Part shown: in pieces, positions 45,362-57,112 of the stretch
How positions within the stretch are numbered: position 1 is the first letter of the stretch
Layout of the letters: the number at the start of each line of letters is the position of its first letter
DNA from: Branchipolynoe longqiensis
Lineage: Eukaryota; Annelida; Polychaeta; Phyllodocida; Polynoidae
Assembly (NCBI GenBank): GCA_030323885.1
Contig: CM059187.1
Location: 138,914,415-138,978,414 of the forward strand
DNA length: 64,000 nucleotides
Reading direction: 5' to 3'
Notes under the pieces: generated by a model
Database searches by the model: none
What the model was told of the DNA's origin: nothing
The model's input: only the letters and a program-made list of their open reading frames with translations
Translations under genes and position numbers: made by a program

Positions 45362-45695
45362 TAGACGGGATGGCGGAATGAGTTACAACGTCCGTCTCCC
45401 GTGCTGGTAGATCATGGGGTTGTGGGTTCAAACCCTGGTCGAGTCAAACCAATGACTTAAAAATTTATACTTGTCGCTTCCTAGCCAGGCGCTCGGCATT
45501 ATTAGGATAGAGCATGGACTGGTGTGCTCAGTGTCAGAATAATGTGACTGAGTGGGATACCAGGTGATGGTGCCGGCGGCCTGGTTTCCCAGTGGGACAG
45601 CACTATAAAGTCGCCATGAGCGCGCAGTCAAAAGTCGGTACCCGTCCTGATATGACCTTAGATGTTGCTAGGATGTAAAACAACAACAAACAAAA
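45362..45695 (+). mobile_element. SINE-A copy
   Basis: Full-length, tail aacaacaacaaacaaaag. A second head fragment follows at 45700-45805. Confidence 0.73.
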
Positions 45696-46294
45696 GTTAG
45701 AGCTTCTGTCTCCCATGTTGGTAGATCGTGGGTTCGAACCCTGGTCGAGTCAAACCAATGACTTAAAAATGTATACTTGTCGCTTCCTAGCTAGGTGCTC
45801 GTTAGGATAAGACAAGGAGCAGTGGAATGAGGAAGGCCAATCGTCCACGATTGAAATTTCCCCTGCTTAAACAACTACTGTACCCCAAAAAAACTAAAGA
45901 ACAACAAATTAAATCAACATAGATAATAACAATTAATTTATTATATTTATCTCAGAAAAATGAGAAGAGTTCAAAATCAAAACCATGGGACTATGAAACG
46001 TTAATTAAACAATACATATCGAATGTTGTCATCCAGCTACAAATATATCAATATTAATCAGTTGTTCATTAAGTACAACGTCAAATCTTCAACAACAACG
46101 GGTAATTTAATCGCAGATAATTGGTTTCCCATATCTAACAGGATTATTTCCTAATCCTATTAATGCCAAGCGCTAGGTTAGGTCGCGACACGTATCAATT
46201 TTAAAGTCATCGGCTTGACTCAGCTGGGTGTCGAACCTACAACCTGCCACATGGAAAGTGGGCGCACAACTCATCCGGGCATTCCCTCTGTTGT

Positions 46295-46635
46295 TGGTTG
46301 GTTGTTGGAGTTTTACGTCCTGGCAAGATCTAAGGTCATATCAGGACAGGTACCGACTTGTGTCAGTGCACTCAGGGCGACTTTATAGTCCTGTCCCACA
46401 GGGAAACTAGGCCACTAGCACCTGACCTGATATCCCACTCAGTCACATTATCCTGACGCTGAGCCAACCAGTCTTGCTCTATCCTAATAATGCCGAGCGC
46501 CTGGCTAGGAAGTGACAATAATACATCTTTAAGTCATTGGTTTGACTGGACCAGGGTTCGAACCCATGGGTTCGAATCCCACGATCTACCAAAACGGGAG
46601 ACGAACGCTCAACTCATTCTGCCATCTCGGCCGGT
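46295..46635 (-). mobile_element. SINE-A copy
   Basis: Full-length, with a further head-side fragment upstream at 46140-46285. Confidence 0.73.
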
Positions 46636-46961
46636 CGCAAGAGTGAAAAAAATGGCTGGCACCCCACCTAAAATACCCCACAGAATATTAGGCATGCAGC
46701 AGTGTTCCTTCCGGGATGCTCATATGCAAACAATTAGAAAATATATATATACATTAGAGTTATTTAAAAAAGATTTAATACAATTATTGCTGCTTATTAT
46801 TCCATAATGGCTGTGTAGGATTCGGTTAATGTCCCAATTAACTTTTATAATCCAAATATGGCAATTTATTCCTGGATGAACACTGTATGTGTTACTTGTG
46901 GATACCAACATTCTTATTGATTAACAGTTATGCACACTATGATTATCCCCAGTAGTATACC

Positions 46962-47252
46962 GGAAGCGGTGGCCGAATGAGTAGAGCGCAGGCCTCCCGT
47001 GCGGGAGATCGCTCGAGTCAAACCCAATGACTTACAAAATTGATACTTGTCGCTTCCTAACTCGCTGCTCAGCATTATTAGGCTAGAGCAAGGACTGGCT
47101 AGTTCAGTGTCAGGATAATGTGACTGAGTGGGATATTGGGTCATGGTGCTGGTGTCCTAATCTCCCAGTGGTGCACACTGTCATAAGTCGATACCCATCC
47201 TGATATGAGCTTAGATGTTGCCAGGGTATAAAACTCCAACAACCAACCAACG
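46962..47252 (+). mobile_element. SINE-A copy, alternative head
   Basis: Head gcggtggccgaatgagtaga, missing part of the B-box region, tail caacaaccaaccaacg. Confidence 0.7.
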
Positions 47253-47654
47253 AAATCATCCAGAATTCTGAATGGCAAAAAGGGGGGGGGATCAGATTAT
47301 GTCCTAATAATATTATCATATGATGATAGATTACAAATACTGCCAGAGCCCTCACTTGTCCTTTAGATTGGAATACACATTTTTGCAATGGATGGCCATT
47401 AGGCTCAATAACATTCAGTTTTACACGTCCTTAAACTACGTCCTTGACCCGTAGAAGTAGTTGAGACGAAATGGCAATACCACACATAGATACACCTCCA
47501 CGGACTCAAATCTAGTGTGGGCATTGAAGGTGCGTGCCATCAACGAAACAGTGCTGCCACCTGGTGTTAAGTTTATAACCTGAATTCTGGGTCTGGAATT
47601 CTGCTTGCTACTGCTACATCATTTACCGCCATCTTGGATGGCCCTGGGTGGTGG
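47253..47654. other. Unannotated interval
   Basis: No recognised gene or repeat. Confidence 0.5.
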
Positions 47655-47852
47655 TGATTGGTTGGCTGGTAGGAGGTTTACGCCCTGGCAACATCTAAGG
47701 TGATATCGTGATGGGTATCGACTCGTGACAGTGTACACTCATGGCAACCTTATAGTGCTGCCCCACTGGGAGATATCCCACTCAGTCACATTACCTTGAC
47801 ACTGAGCCAACCAGTCCTTGCCATATCCTAATAATGCCGAGTGCCTGGCTAA
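47655..47852 (-). mobile_element. SINE-A copy, head truncated
   Basis: Body fragment followed directly by the next SINE. Confidence 0.65.
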
Positions 47853-48399
47853 GATTGTTGTTTGTTTGTTTGTTGTTGTTTTACGTCCTAGCAACATCTA
47901 AGGTCATATCAGGACGGGTACCGACTTGTGACAGTGCGCACTCATGGCAACTTTGGTCGTAATGCGAAGCATTACGCTTGATGCGAGGAGAGGAAGAGAC
48001 CCTCCCCCGCCCCGCGCTGTCGCGCTGCGCTCACACCTCACCAGACCCCGCTGCTCGCCGCTTCCTCCCCCGCCCCCGTGTCGCGCAGCATTCGCGCCTC
48101 ACCCGACGCCCGCTGCTCGCCCTCCCCCGGGCTGGCAGCTTTCACCCTCACCTGCTGTCGCCCGCCCCCCTCCTTTCCCTTATAAGGCCGCCCGTCGGCC
48201 TCCCTCTGCACTCGCCCTCCTGCCGCCTTCCAGCTCTCTGCCCTTCTTTCCTGGCTCTTCACCACCGCTGCTCCTCCTCGGACCGCTGCCCCGCCTCAGG
48301 CTCCTGCACTATTCCCGGACACGGAAAGGGAAGAGGCCGCAAGAGCTCCAGGGTCACCGCCCGGGCCACGCCGGGGCCCGCCTCGGGCTCGCCCGGCGA

Positions 48400-49356
48400 C
48401 GTCTCAACATCCCCGGCCCCGCTTCCCCCTCGGCCACCTCGGGCGCCGACACAGCCATCATACTCCAGGCTCTGCAGCGCCTCACTACGCGCATGGACGC
48501 CTTCGAGTCGGCGGGAGCCCGAGGAGCGCCGGAGCAGCTGCAGGCAGGGTACACCACGCCGCCCGCCCCAGCTCCTCGGGCGCAGACCGCCGCCGGGGCC
48601 CGGCCCCCGCCCCCACCTCAAGCGACTTTGCCCGGGGCAGCCCACCCCCACTACCAGCAGTGCGACCGCCTCGCCGCCCGAGGCGGGCCCGCGCCCCCCC
48701 CGGCCTACCTCCAGGACGTCGCCGAGATCTACACCCCAGCATCCGCGGCCGACGCCGTCCGAGACATCCTCGCTTCCGCCGAGGCGCAGCGCGCCGGCAG
48801 GCGCCAAGGCATCCCCTCGGGATACATTTTCCCCTCGGATCTCGTCGAGAGGGGCCCTGAGCGGAAGCCGGTGAAGAGAGGGGAGGCCACCAGCGATGAA
48901 TATAACCTCGCCCTCCTCACCCTCGCCGGCCATCCAGCCTTCCCCGAGCACTCCCTCCAGGGCCTACGCCACCACCACCTCACCGTGATGAGGGATATCC
49001 TGGTGCATCCGTGGCCTACCGTCCGCCGCTACTCCGAGGCCATCTTCACCTGGATAGCGGACGGGAGGCTCCCCCACGGATGGCATGACCCGGTGGCCCT
49101 CAACATGCTGAGGATGGACTCCATCACCACGCCCACCCCTCCGGCAACACCAGCTTCCCAGCGAGGCGCCCCAAGTCGACACACTCCCCGCCACACCCGC
49201 ACGCCTACGATAGGCACACTCACGGGGCCCCCTGCCCCGCCTGGAACCGCGATCCCGCCTCGTGCGATCGGGCCCACATCGGGGAGGCCCACGGCGAGGT
49301 GGGAGACAGGCGCCGGCACATCTGCGCCTACTGCGCCAACGTGCGGCGCATATTAA
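48400..49356 (+). CDS. Gag-like protein of the GC-rich insertion
   Basis: The plus-strand frame is open from 47944 to 49356; the part from about 48400 looks like real protein. It contains ADTAIILQALQRLTTRMDAF, YLQDVAEIYTPASAADAVRD, EYNLALLTLAGHPAFPEH, LRHHHLTVMRDILVHPWPTV and EAIFTWIADGRLPHGWHDP. I do not recognise a named domain. The layout (Pro/Ala-rich N-terminus, helical core, then the Cys-containing segment in the next frame) resembles ORF1 of invertebrate retroelements. The true start is uncertain; an alternative frame upstream is equally Pro-rich. Confidence 0.5.
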   Translation, partial: RLNIPGPASPSATSGADTAIILQALQRLTTRMDAFESAGARGAPEQLQAGYTTPPAPAPRAQTAAGARPPPPPQATLPGAAHPHYQQCDRLAARGGPAPPPAYLQDVAEIYTPASAADAVRDILASAEAQRAGRRQGIPSGYIFPSDLVERGPERKPVKRGEATSDEYNLALLTLAGHPAFPEHSLQGLRHHHLTVMRDILVHPWPTVRRYSEAIFTWIADGRLPHGWHDPVALNMLRMDSITTPTPPATPASQRGAPSRHTPRHTRTPTIGTLTGPPAPPGTAIPPRAIGPTSGRPTARWETGAGTSAPTAPTCGAY

Positions 49357-49433
49357 CTACGCACTGCGAGGCCGAATGCCTCACCAAGCAAGCCCGTGAG
49401 CGCCAGACCCCGGCCGCCTCAGCGGATTTTTGA
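49233..49433 (+). pseudogene. Cys/His-rich segment of the GC-rich insertion
   Basis: In a different frame from the gag-like core, 66 codons read CPAWNRDPASCDR, then RRRHICAYCANVRRIL and THCEAECLTKQ before a stop. The spacing of Cys and His resembles the C-rich motif that ends ORF1 of several retroelements. A frameshift between about 49100 and 49230, or programmed recoding, would join it to the core. Confidence 0.5.
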
Positions 49434-50199
49434 TCCGCCGGCCCCCCCCCCGGCCGGCCCGGGGGGCCCCTCCCGGCGCCTCACCCTCACCACTGCCGAC
49501 AGCCCCGCGACTTCCACCGACAACCTCCCAGCGTCCACCGACCGCAGCGCCGCCCAGTCAGAGCCGGGGTTCATCACCTCGGACCTCACACCTCAGACCA
49601 CAGCCCAGCCCAGCCCCACGAGAAACCCTCTGCCCAGACCACAACCGCCGACCATCACGACCACCGACAACCCCTCAGCGACCACCAATCGAAACGCCAC
49701 CCAGACGAAGCTGGGGATCACCACCTCGCACCTCACACCTCGGACGACACGGCCCAGCCTCACGAGGGACCCTCCCCAGACAGCCCAGCCACCGGCCCTC
49801 ACGACACCGCCTTTATAGTGCTGTCCCACTGGGAAACCAGGCCGCCGGCACCATGACCTGGTATCCCACTCAGTCACATTATCCTGACACTGAGCACACC
49901 AGTCCTTGCCATATCCTAATAATGCCGAGCATCTGGCTAGGAAGCGACAAGTATCAATTCTAAAGTCATTGGTTTGACTCGACCGGGACTCGAACCCATG
50001 ACCCCACGATCTACCAGCACGGGAGACGGACGCTCTAACTCATTCGGCCATCCCGTCTGGCTAAGAAGAGACAAGTATAAATTTTCAAGTCGTCCATCTG
50101 ACTCGACGAGGGTTCGAACCCATGGGTTCGAATCGCACGATCTACCAAAACGGTAGACGGACGCTCAACTCATTCGGCCATCTCGTCTGGTCGGTAGGT

Positions 50200-50764
50200 A
50201 TCGGTCTGTTATATTATTGATGGGATAATCTATCAATAATACCCAGATTTTAAAATGTGATCCATAAATTTGATCAAAATGTGATACATTATTACTTTAA
50301 GGAATATTAAGAGGGTTGTGCAGTATCAGAAAATGTGCAATAATTATACATTATGGACGGAAATCACAGATTATAATTTTAGTATAGTTACAATAGTTTA
50401 GAAACTCTTAAGTTCTAATCATTTGCGTCTTGATATCGATCCTGAGATATCAGTATCTCTTTTGTGTAAGGATCATTATCAGATAAAGTTTAGAAGACCA
50501 CAAATTTAAGATGTCATCTAGGAACAAAAAATAGTTATTATCGTCCTACTTGAACAGTAAGGTCAACTCAATTACTGTAACAATACAGTTAAAAACACCA
50601 CCCAACCACCCAACCACCCAACCACCCAGCCACCGATGAGTGACAGAGCGATGTTTATCTTCTGCTTTGCGAGTAGACATCAGTTACACTTAAAGTAGCT
50701 TGCATACACAAGTAGCTTGCATGCATATTTGTGTAAAACCACCCATCTCCCGGGTATTTTGCAT
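50200..50764. other. Unannotated interval
   Basis: AT-rich, with an (ACCACCCA)n tract at 50597-50635. No gene seen. Confidence 0.5.
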
Positions 50765-50998
50765 AGTTATTGTAATAGTCTGCACTGATCTCTCAGTCAA
50801 AGTGGATCGGGTGGTGACATCAGGGAGCCTAGATGGTTTAATGGTTAGCACACTGGCGTCGAATGCAAGAGATGTGGGTTCGATTCCTGCTCTAGGCGCA
50901 ATATTTCCCATCTTCATCACCCACGACACTGGTTGCCGTGACCATGATCCTGTACAAGGTACACGCTGTATGGTTGTTGAACCTACCCTGTGTATACA
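50765..50998 (+). mobile_element. tRNA-derived SINE-L, copy 3
   Basis: Same order including the downstream gtatggttgttgaacctacc segment shared with copy 1. Confidence 0.65.
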
Positions 50999-51307
50999 CA
51001 CGTATATCTGGGATATGCTGGTGTAGGGAGGGCGCAGAGTTCCCCTCTGGTGTTGGATGTTGGCATGTAACTATTGACCGCTTGGGTTCGAATCCGTCAG
51101 GTGGCGCCCCCGCTCCACCTTTCCTCGCCCCTTCCCTGTAGGACTGCGGGCCATTCCCTCGCTCGCCTTGACCGGTCAACACTTGCTCCTGTCCTGTTCT
51201 CATTTTTTTTTTATTTAGTTATTATGACTTGATTATTGCTATTCACTTATGTTATTGTTATGGTTCTTGCTGCTTATGCTACACTATGTTTGATTAGCTT
51301 TGATCTC

Positions 51308-51358
<51 letters not shown>
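51308..51358. repeat. (TTA)n microsatellite
   Basis: About 17 uninterrupted TTA units. Confidence 0.9.
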
Positions 51359-51359
<1 letters not shown>

Positions 51360-51581
51360 GGGTAGGGCGGGTTGGCCAGCCAAGTATAATTATGGTTGAG
51401 TCATGGTTACGGTGGCCTTCCCGATGATGATATAAGCCAAATAAAAAATAACTATATTCGCCTATTAGTCTCCGTGTTGGTCTGCCCCCTCCTACATATA
51501 TATATATAGTTATCCATCATCTGTGTGGTCATCCGGGTGTGGGAGTCGGCGACACCAGGTGGTCCTTAGCCGATGCCACAA

Positions 51582-51877
51582 TGGTTTGTTTGTTTGTTGT
51601 TTTACGTCCTAGCAACATCTAAGGTCATATCAGGATGGGTACCGACTTGTTGTGACAGTGCGCACTCATGATGACTATAGTGCTGCCCCACTGGGAGATC
51701 AGGCCGCTGGCACCATAATAATGCTAAGCGCCTGGCTAGGAAGCGACAAGTATAAATTAATTTAGGTCATTGGTTTTACTGGACCAGGGTTCGAACCGAC
51801 GAACCCATTGGTTTGGATCCCCCGATCTCCCAAAACAGGAGACGGATGCTCAACTCATTCGGCCATCTCATCTGGTC
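51582..51877 (-). mobile_element. SINE-A copy
   Basis: Near full-length with a short internal deletion around 51715. Confidence 0.7.
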
Positions 51878-52553
51878 CTGCCAAAATGGACACTCATGGC
51901 TTTTTTCTCTCAAAGGGGAATGTATTGGGTGTTATTAAATTGTGTTGCTTTTATGGCCTTACAATAATTATACAATGCAAATAGCATGCATAATTGGTTT
52001 GCTAATTTAAAATGTGGAGATGCTATTAGCCTTCTTGAGGACAGCAGGACTGCACCACATCAAACAGCTTTTTAACAATTTACGACGAATGATACCATTG
52101 AATTTGCCCCAAGTTATCGAATTTAGGCTGTCCAGGACACAACAGACTTCGTAAGGAAAAACAAACATAAAAATCAGGACAGACAAATACCACAGGTTTC
52201 GCCTATCTACGAAAAACCTGTTAGGTACTCACTCGCCTGAATGCTTAGAGGTAGCCAAAGAAATCTGGACATGAGCACAATAAAATAACTGCTGGCTTTC
52301 CATTACACGTGTAGTATGCCTAGTCCGTACACCGAGTCTGGCCACCACGCGGTGGTGAGAGGAACTACGTTAACGTCTGTTGTTCTTCTGTGGCGAGAGG
52401 TGGCAGCAGGATAGCCAGATGCGTTCCCCGGGAGGACCACCCTCAGCCCTGCGCCCCACGGTCCTCCCCTCCCACCCAGGACCCCACTTCCCCCTACCCC
52501 CGCTAGCCTAGATAAAGACACCTATTATAGAGATATCTAGGTAATTTTCAAAT
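51878..52553. other. Unannotated interval
   Basis: A GC-richer patch at 52320-52510 without a convincing exon; otherwise AT-rich. Confidence 0.45.
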
Positions 52554-53516
52554 ATGGGTCGTTCTCAGAAACTGTGTACCACTTGAGGTAGTCTACTTGA
52601 AATGCATATTTCAAAGAAACCCATTATTGGAGTGTCAATATTTAGTTTTCATCATTTAGCCAAATAATGTGGGAGATATTTTAGAACAAAACTAAATGTT
52701 AATATTGTGTATTATGTATCTTATTGGGATGGATGTAGCTAAATAAATAGAAAATGACATCACTAATTTTTGACATTGTCAACAGCATTGAAAATAAAGT
52801 GTCACAAACTTAATGAAAACCGCTGAACAACAGCACATTTCACTTCAAATGGTTATATACAATGTCTTCATTAAGTTGAAGACATTTATTTCTAAAAAAA
52901 TTATAAAAATTATGAAATAGTTAACCTTTTCTGGGGTCATTAACATCGTAACATTTCGTTTCCACTTGCAAGTACTATGAAACTCTGTTTCAAACACTGA
53001 GTACAGATACAGTACAGGAACTATTTTCACCATTTGACACTCTATGCATGAGCCCAGTTATGGTATAGTAAAAGAAACATCCTGAAATTTCCCCTAAACA
53101 TTGAAATTTGAGCTGAACATTTGTGTAAAATTGTTGATTCCACTTGGACTGTTACCTTGCAAATATTTTTCTGCTTTAATCATCACAAATAAGACAAAAC
53201 CATAGCAATGAGGTTTCAAATTATTATTACTACTGTTTATAAAGCAAGTGGCATGTGAAATGTCCTAAAAATGTCAAGCTTTGTGTGGAAAATATTTGAT
53301 TTTGGAGTCAGATTGGTTTCCATGCTATACTGCTATTTACTGGGTGTGAGCATCATTTGACCTACTTAAAAATGTGAGAATATGTTTATTTTCAATTATT
53401 CAGATGCAAAATGACATACACATCGATGAAGCTTTTATATAGGACTTTGAAAGCATTTTGATTTTGTGGTACTGATGTCACACAGTATTGGTACACAACT
53501 TCTGAGAATGACCCAT
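52554..53516. mobile_element. DNA element family E, full copy
   Basis: A 963-bp element with inverted ends of about 28 bp starting atgggtcgttctcagaa. No coding frame. Two partial copies lie at 29001 and 20954. Confidence 0.72.
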
Positions 53517-53576
53517 ATTGCCTAGAAATCTCTAGAAAACCTCCCTCCACATCCCCGCCCAAAAAAAACCAAGGGA

Positions 53577-54000
53577 TCTTTTTTTAATTTTTTTATTGAG
53601 GCTGTATTTATACTGTCCATAGCATGTAAGCCCGGGTATCCAGGCTTGTTTTCAATGCTGGCCAGCTGTAGTGTTGGTGTTGTCTTACCAAGCAGTAGCT
53701 GCTGATAAGTTATTTGATTGTCTGCATTTCAGTAGCAGATAGATCTGTTGGTGCGTTTAGTAGCCTATGTTAGTTTTTTGGGGCCCTCTTGGCATTGAAT
53801 TTTTGTTCTATTCTTATTACTATGTTAGTTGTTTTCTTAGGGTTCTATGTTAGTGTTTTGGGGTTTTCTTGGGAAGAGTTTTTCCGCTTTTTTCTACTTA
53901 ATTCTATACTAGCCTATTTTATTTACATGTCCATAGGCCTGTACGTAATAGGTGGTTGAGTTATGTTTGTTTGAATTTGATTTGATTTATATTGTTGTTG
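53577..54000 (-). other. Possible retroposed 3' end
   Basis: Minus-strand cagcctcaataaaaaaatta then A-rich sequence at about 53577-53600 resembles a poly(A) tail with an adjoining AATAAA. No protein is recognisable. Confidence 0.35.
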
Positions 54001-54039
54001 GATATGTTATCTGGCTGGATCTGAAGTGAATTCCACATA

Positions 54040-54225
54040 TAAGTGTAGTGGTCTGCACTGACCTCTCAGGCAAGTAACCACATAGACAGGTAGGCGTGGG
54101 TAGTGTGGTGATATCAGGGAGCCTAGGTGGTGTAATGGTTAGCACACTGGCCCGGAATGCAAAGAGATGTGGGTTCGAGTCCCGCTCTAGGCGCAATATT
54201 TCCCATTTTCATCAGCCCCACGACA
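54040..54225 (+). mobile_element. tRNA-derived SINE-L, copy 4
   Basis: Matches copy 1 from tagtggtctgcactgacc to the end of the tRNA-like part. A diverged copy also lies at 4120-4260. Confidence 0.65.
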
Positions 54226-54465
54226 CAAGTATTGCATAAATGTACAAACTTGGAACAATAAACACATTTCCCAGACCGCAAGAGTGGCCAAGCCTGCACT
54301 GTTAGAGATTAGAGTAGAGTGTTTGAGCTGTATGCACACTACATGTGGTGATGATGCTCTGTTCAGTTTTGTCATGTCCACCGATGGACTTGAATCTATG
54401 TACCTCTGCGCATCGGGCAGAACATGCTGCCCCCTCGAGTAATAGTACGGTACTAATAGAGCTAA

Positions 54466-54802
54466 AACCAGGCGTGGTGGCCGAATCGGTATCTAGAGCG
54501 TGGGCGTCGTGGGTGGGAGATCGGGAGTTCGGTTCCCAGTCGAGTCAAACCAATGACTTAAAACATTGATACTGGTCACTTCAAAGCCAGGCGCTCGGCA
54601 TTAATAGGACAGGACAAGGACTGGTTAGCTCAGTGTCAGGATAATGTGACAGTGGGATATCGGGTCATGGTGCCGGCGGCCTGATTTCCCTATGGGGCAG
54701 GACTATAAAGTCGTAATGAGTGTGCACTGTCACAAGTCGGTACCCGTCCTGATGACCGTACATGTTGCTAGGACGTAAAACAACAACAAACAAACAAACT
54801 CC
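54466..54802 (+). mobile_element. SINE-A copy, alternative head
   Basis: Head gtggtggccgaatcggta, tail caacaacaaacaaacaaac. Confidence 0.72.
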
Positions 54803-54997
54803 TATAACCAACAACCAACCAATAGAGGCAAATACCATCTCCTGTCCTATACTCATAACACACGGGACTTGGATCCCCAAGCTCAGGTCATGTCGGGAAA
54901 AATAACTATGCGAAATGTCCCCTCCATTGGAGAATTTACTACAGTTGTCATACATTTCTTGGTCTGTGCTTTTGAAATAAGTAACTTCTATACCAGT

Positions 54998-55310
54998 TTA
55001 AAGCTGCATAATCCGATTAAAACATTATAATGTCTAAACCAAAACACTTATCCACATTTGATTCTACACGCCAAAATTTACTGCAACATAGACGGGTATA
55101 CTAATTCAATTGTTACTGCTGAAGCCCATGGTGTCAGAATTTAAACATGCACGCCAAAATACATTAGTCATGTTTTCATTTAAAACATTTTAACAGTTAG
55201 GCATTTATAATAGAATTATTTCCAACTAAAGTAAGGTCGAGTATAAGGATCAAGCTGATATATTTACCTAAAATAAAGAAGACCGAAACTTAAAACCATC
55301 GGACCATGCA
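54998..55310. mobile_element. TTAA-flanked MITE (family D), copy 5
   Basis: The left end has TTAA and agctgcataatccgat; the right end has decayed and lost TTAA. Confidence 0.6.
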
Positions 55311-55394
55311 GGTATTCAGTTTGGGTTGGTTGGTTGGTTGTTGGAATTTTACGTCCTGGCATCATCTAAGGTCATATCAGAACGGGCACCGCCT

Positions 55395-55747
55395 TGTTTT
55401 GTTTGTTTGTTGTTTTACATCCTAGCAATATCTAAGGTCATATCAGGATGGGTACCGACTTGTGACAGTGTGCACTGATGGTGACTTTATATGCTGACCC
55501 ACTGGGAGACCAGACCGCCAGCACCATGATCTGATATCCCACTCAGTCACATTATCCGGACACTGAGTCAACCAGTCCTTGCCCTATCCTAATAATACCG
55601 AGCGCCTGGCTAGGAAGCGATAAGTATAAATTTGTTAAGTTATTGCTTTGACTTTGTCGAGACCAGGGTTCCAACCCATGGATTCGAATCCGACGATCTA
55701 CCAAAAAGAGATATGGATGCTCAACACATTCGGCCATCCCGTCTGGT
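55395..55747 (-). mobile_element. SINE-A copy with 10-bp duplication
   Basis: Flanked by ggcaccgcct (55385-55394 and 55748-55757). It is nested in an older SINE 3' fragment (55325-55394 plus 55748-55779) that reaches the donor of the RALBP1 exon at 55780. Confidence 0.76.
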
Positions 55748-55779
55748 GGCACCGCCTGGAGACAGCGCGTGTCACTCAC

Positions 55780-55950
55780 CTATCGTCCTCAGTTCCTCCT
55801 CCTCCAGTGTGAGCGTCGTCTCCTCCAGCAGCAGCTCCTGCAGCTCCTCGTCGTCCGTCTCCTCCTCGGGAGAGGACGCCACTGACGACGAGGAGGACGA
55901 CACGTCAGACTTGTCAACCACGTCCGGCACCGCCTCTTCAGTCGTCTCAA
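55780..55950 (-). CDS. RALBP1: RALBP1 exon, acidic coiled-coil start
   Basis: This 171-bp exon is phase 1 to phase 1, with acceptor ggtgctttcag before 55950 and donor ATAG|gtgagt at 55780/55779. Joined with its neighbours it reads VETTEEAVPDVVDKSDV, a run of serines, EEETDDEELQELLLEE and LTLEEEELRTI. The last part matches human RALBP1 around INILLAQENEILTEQEELLAMEQ, the start of the C-terminal coiled coil known to contact the EH-domain partners REPS1 and POB1. The sequence after the donor looks like a truncated SINE, so the intron starts in repeat DNA. The next exon is about 45.8 kb away. Confidence 0.82.
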
Positions 55951-55999
55951 CTGAAAGCACCGGTCAGTATGTTGTAAAACATGGCCGCGTGTATTATGA

Positions 56000-56599
56000 G
56001 GTGCGTAGTGAAGGTGTGGGGCCTGTGTTTGTATGTGTGTGTGTGTGTGTGAGTGTATATATGTGTGTGTGTTAAAGTACGGCCTCGTCTACATGAGGTG
56101 CACAGTGAGGGGGTGGGGCCTGTGTTTGTATGTGTGTGTCTGTGTGTGTGTGTTGTAAAGCACAGCCGCGTCTACATGAGGTGCATACTGAGGGGGTGGG
56201 GGCCTGTGTGTGTGTTGTAAAACATCGCTGCATCTATATGAGGTGCACAGTGAGGGGTTGGGTATGTGTGTGTGTGTGTGTTGTAAAGCACAGCCGTATC
56301 TATTATGAGGCGCACAGTGAGGGGGTGAGGCCTGTGTGTGTGTGTGTGTTAAAGTACGGCCGCGTCTACATGAGGTGCACAGTGAGGGGGTGGGGCCTGT
56401 GTTTGTATGTGTTGTAAAGCACGGCCGCGTCTACATGAGGTGCATACTGAGGGGGTGGGGGCCTGTGTGTGTGTTGTAAAACATCGCTGCGTCTATATGA
56501 GGTGCACAGTGAGGGGTGGGGTATGTGTGTGTGTGTGTGCGTGTGTGTGTTGTAAAGCACAGCCGTATCTATTATGAGGCGCACAGTGAGGGGGTGAGG

Positions 56600-56669
<70 letters not shown>

Positions 56670-56775
56670 GTAAAGCACAGCTGTGTCTATTATGAGGTGC
56701 ACAGTGACGGGGTGGGGCCTGTGTGTGTGTGTGTTTGTGTGTGCGTGCGTGCGTGTGCGTGTGCGTGTGCGTGTC
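56000..56775. repeat. Intronic TG-rich minisatellite
   Basis: About ten units of 60-85 bp containing catgaggtgcacagtgaggg and a variable (TG)n tract. The longest TG run is at 56604-56668. It fills the intron between the exons at 55950 and 56939. Confidence 0.82.
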
Positions 56776-56938
56776 AGTGTGTCCACCATGGACGGGCTGT
56801 GATCGACTACCCCCGGGAAATTCCCGATTAGATAATTAACATGTGGGTCATCTTCCTGAGTAGGTCTTTGCTGACAGGTGGAATAATACGGCAGGTGCCA
56901 GGTGTCACGTGACAGTTAAGACGCTGGCTGCTGCTCAC

Positions 56939-57092
56939 CTGTGGGCAGCCCCTTCCTGTCCACGATCTCTATGGTGGTGATCTGCACTTTGTCGCGCCGT
57001 TCCTCCAGGCTCATGTCGCTCAGGCTGTGCGCCACGCCGCGCTCATCACGGTCCCAGCCGTCCTTCTCCGGGCGGAACTCCTCACCGCCAAC
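56939..57092 (-). CDS. RALBP1: RALBP1 exon, charged segment
   Basis: Inferred 154-bp exon on the minus strand, preceded by aaattgctcag and followed by CCCACAG|gtgagc. It enters in phase 0 and leaves in phase 1, matching both neighbours. It encodes about 51 residues, beginning VGGEEFRPEKDGWDRDE and including MSLEERRDKVQITTIEI. I see no named domain and no clear counterpart in human RALBP1. Support comes from the open frame, consistent phases, good splice sites and GC-rich coding composition in an AT-rich intron. A SINE tail ends about 20 bp upstream of the acceptor. Confidence 0.75.
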
Positions 57093-57112
57093 CTGAGCAA
57101 TTTAAAGGATTA

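Larger units (their letters stand above)
47955..49810 (+). mobile_element. GC-rich insertion nested in a SINE
   Basis: A 1.86-kb segment, strikingly GC-rich against AT-rich surroundings, interrupts a SINE. Resumption is exact, with cttt repeated at both borders (47951-47954 and 49811-49814). The left end holds a hairpin with 8-bp arms, cgtaatgc gaa gcattacg (47958-47976). The ends are not TG..CA and there is no poly(A) tail. It contains coding-like remains described separately and a diverged tandem repeat near 49480-49800. I cannot assign a superfamily. Confidence 0.7.
47853..50062 (-). mobile_element. SINE-A copy split by the GC-rich insertion
   Basis: Tail part 47853-47954 and body/head part 49811-50062 are one SINE. 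A further head fragment follows to about 50195. Confidence 0.78.

Noticed and set aside
47978..48983. Several Pro/Arg/Gly-rich alternative frames in the GC-rich insertion
   Set aside because: High GC removes stop codons in all frames; only the frame with GHPAFPEH and HHHLTVMRD looks protein-like.
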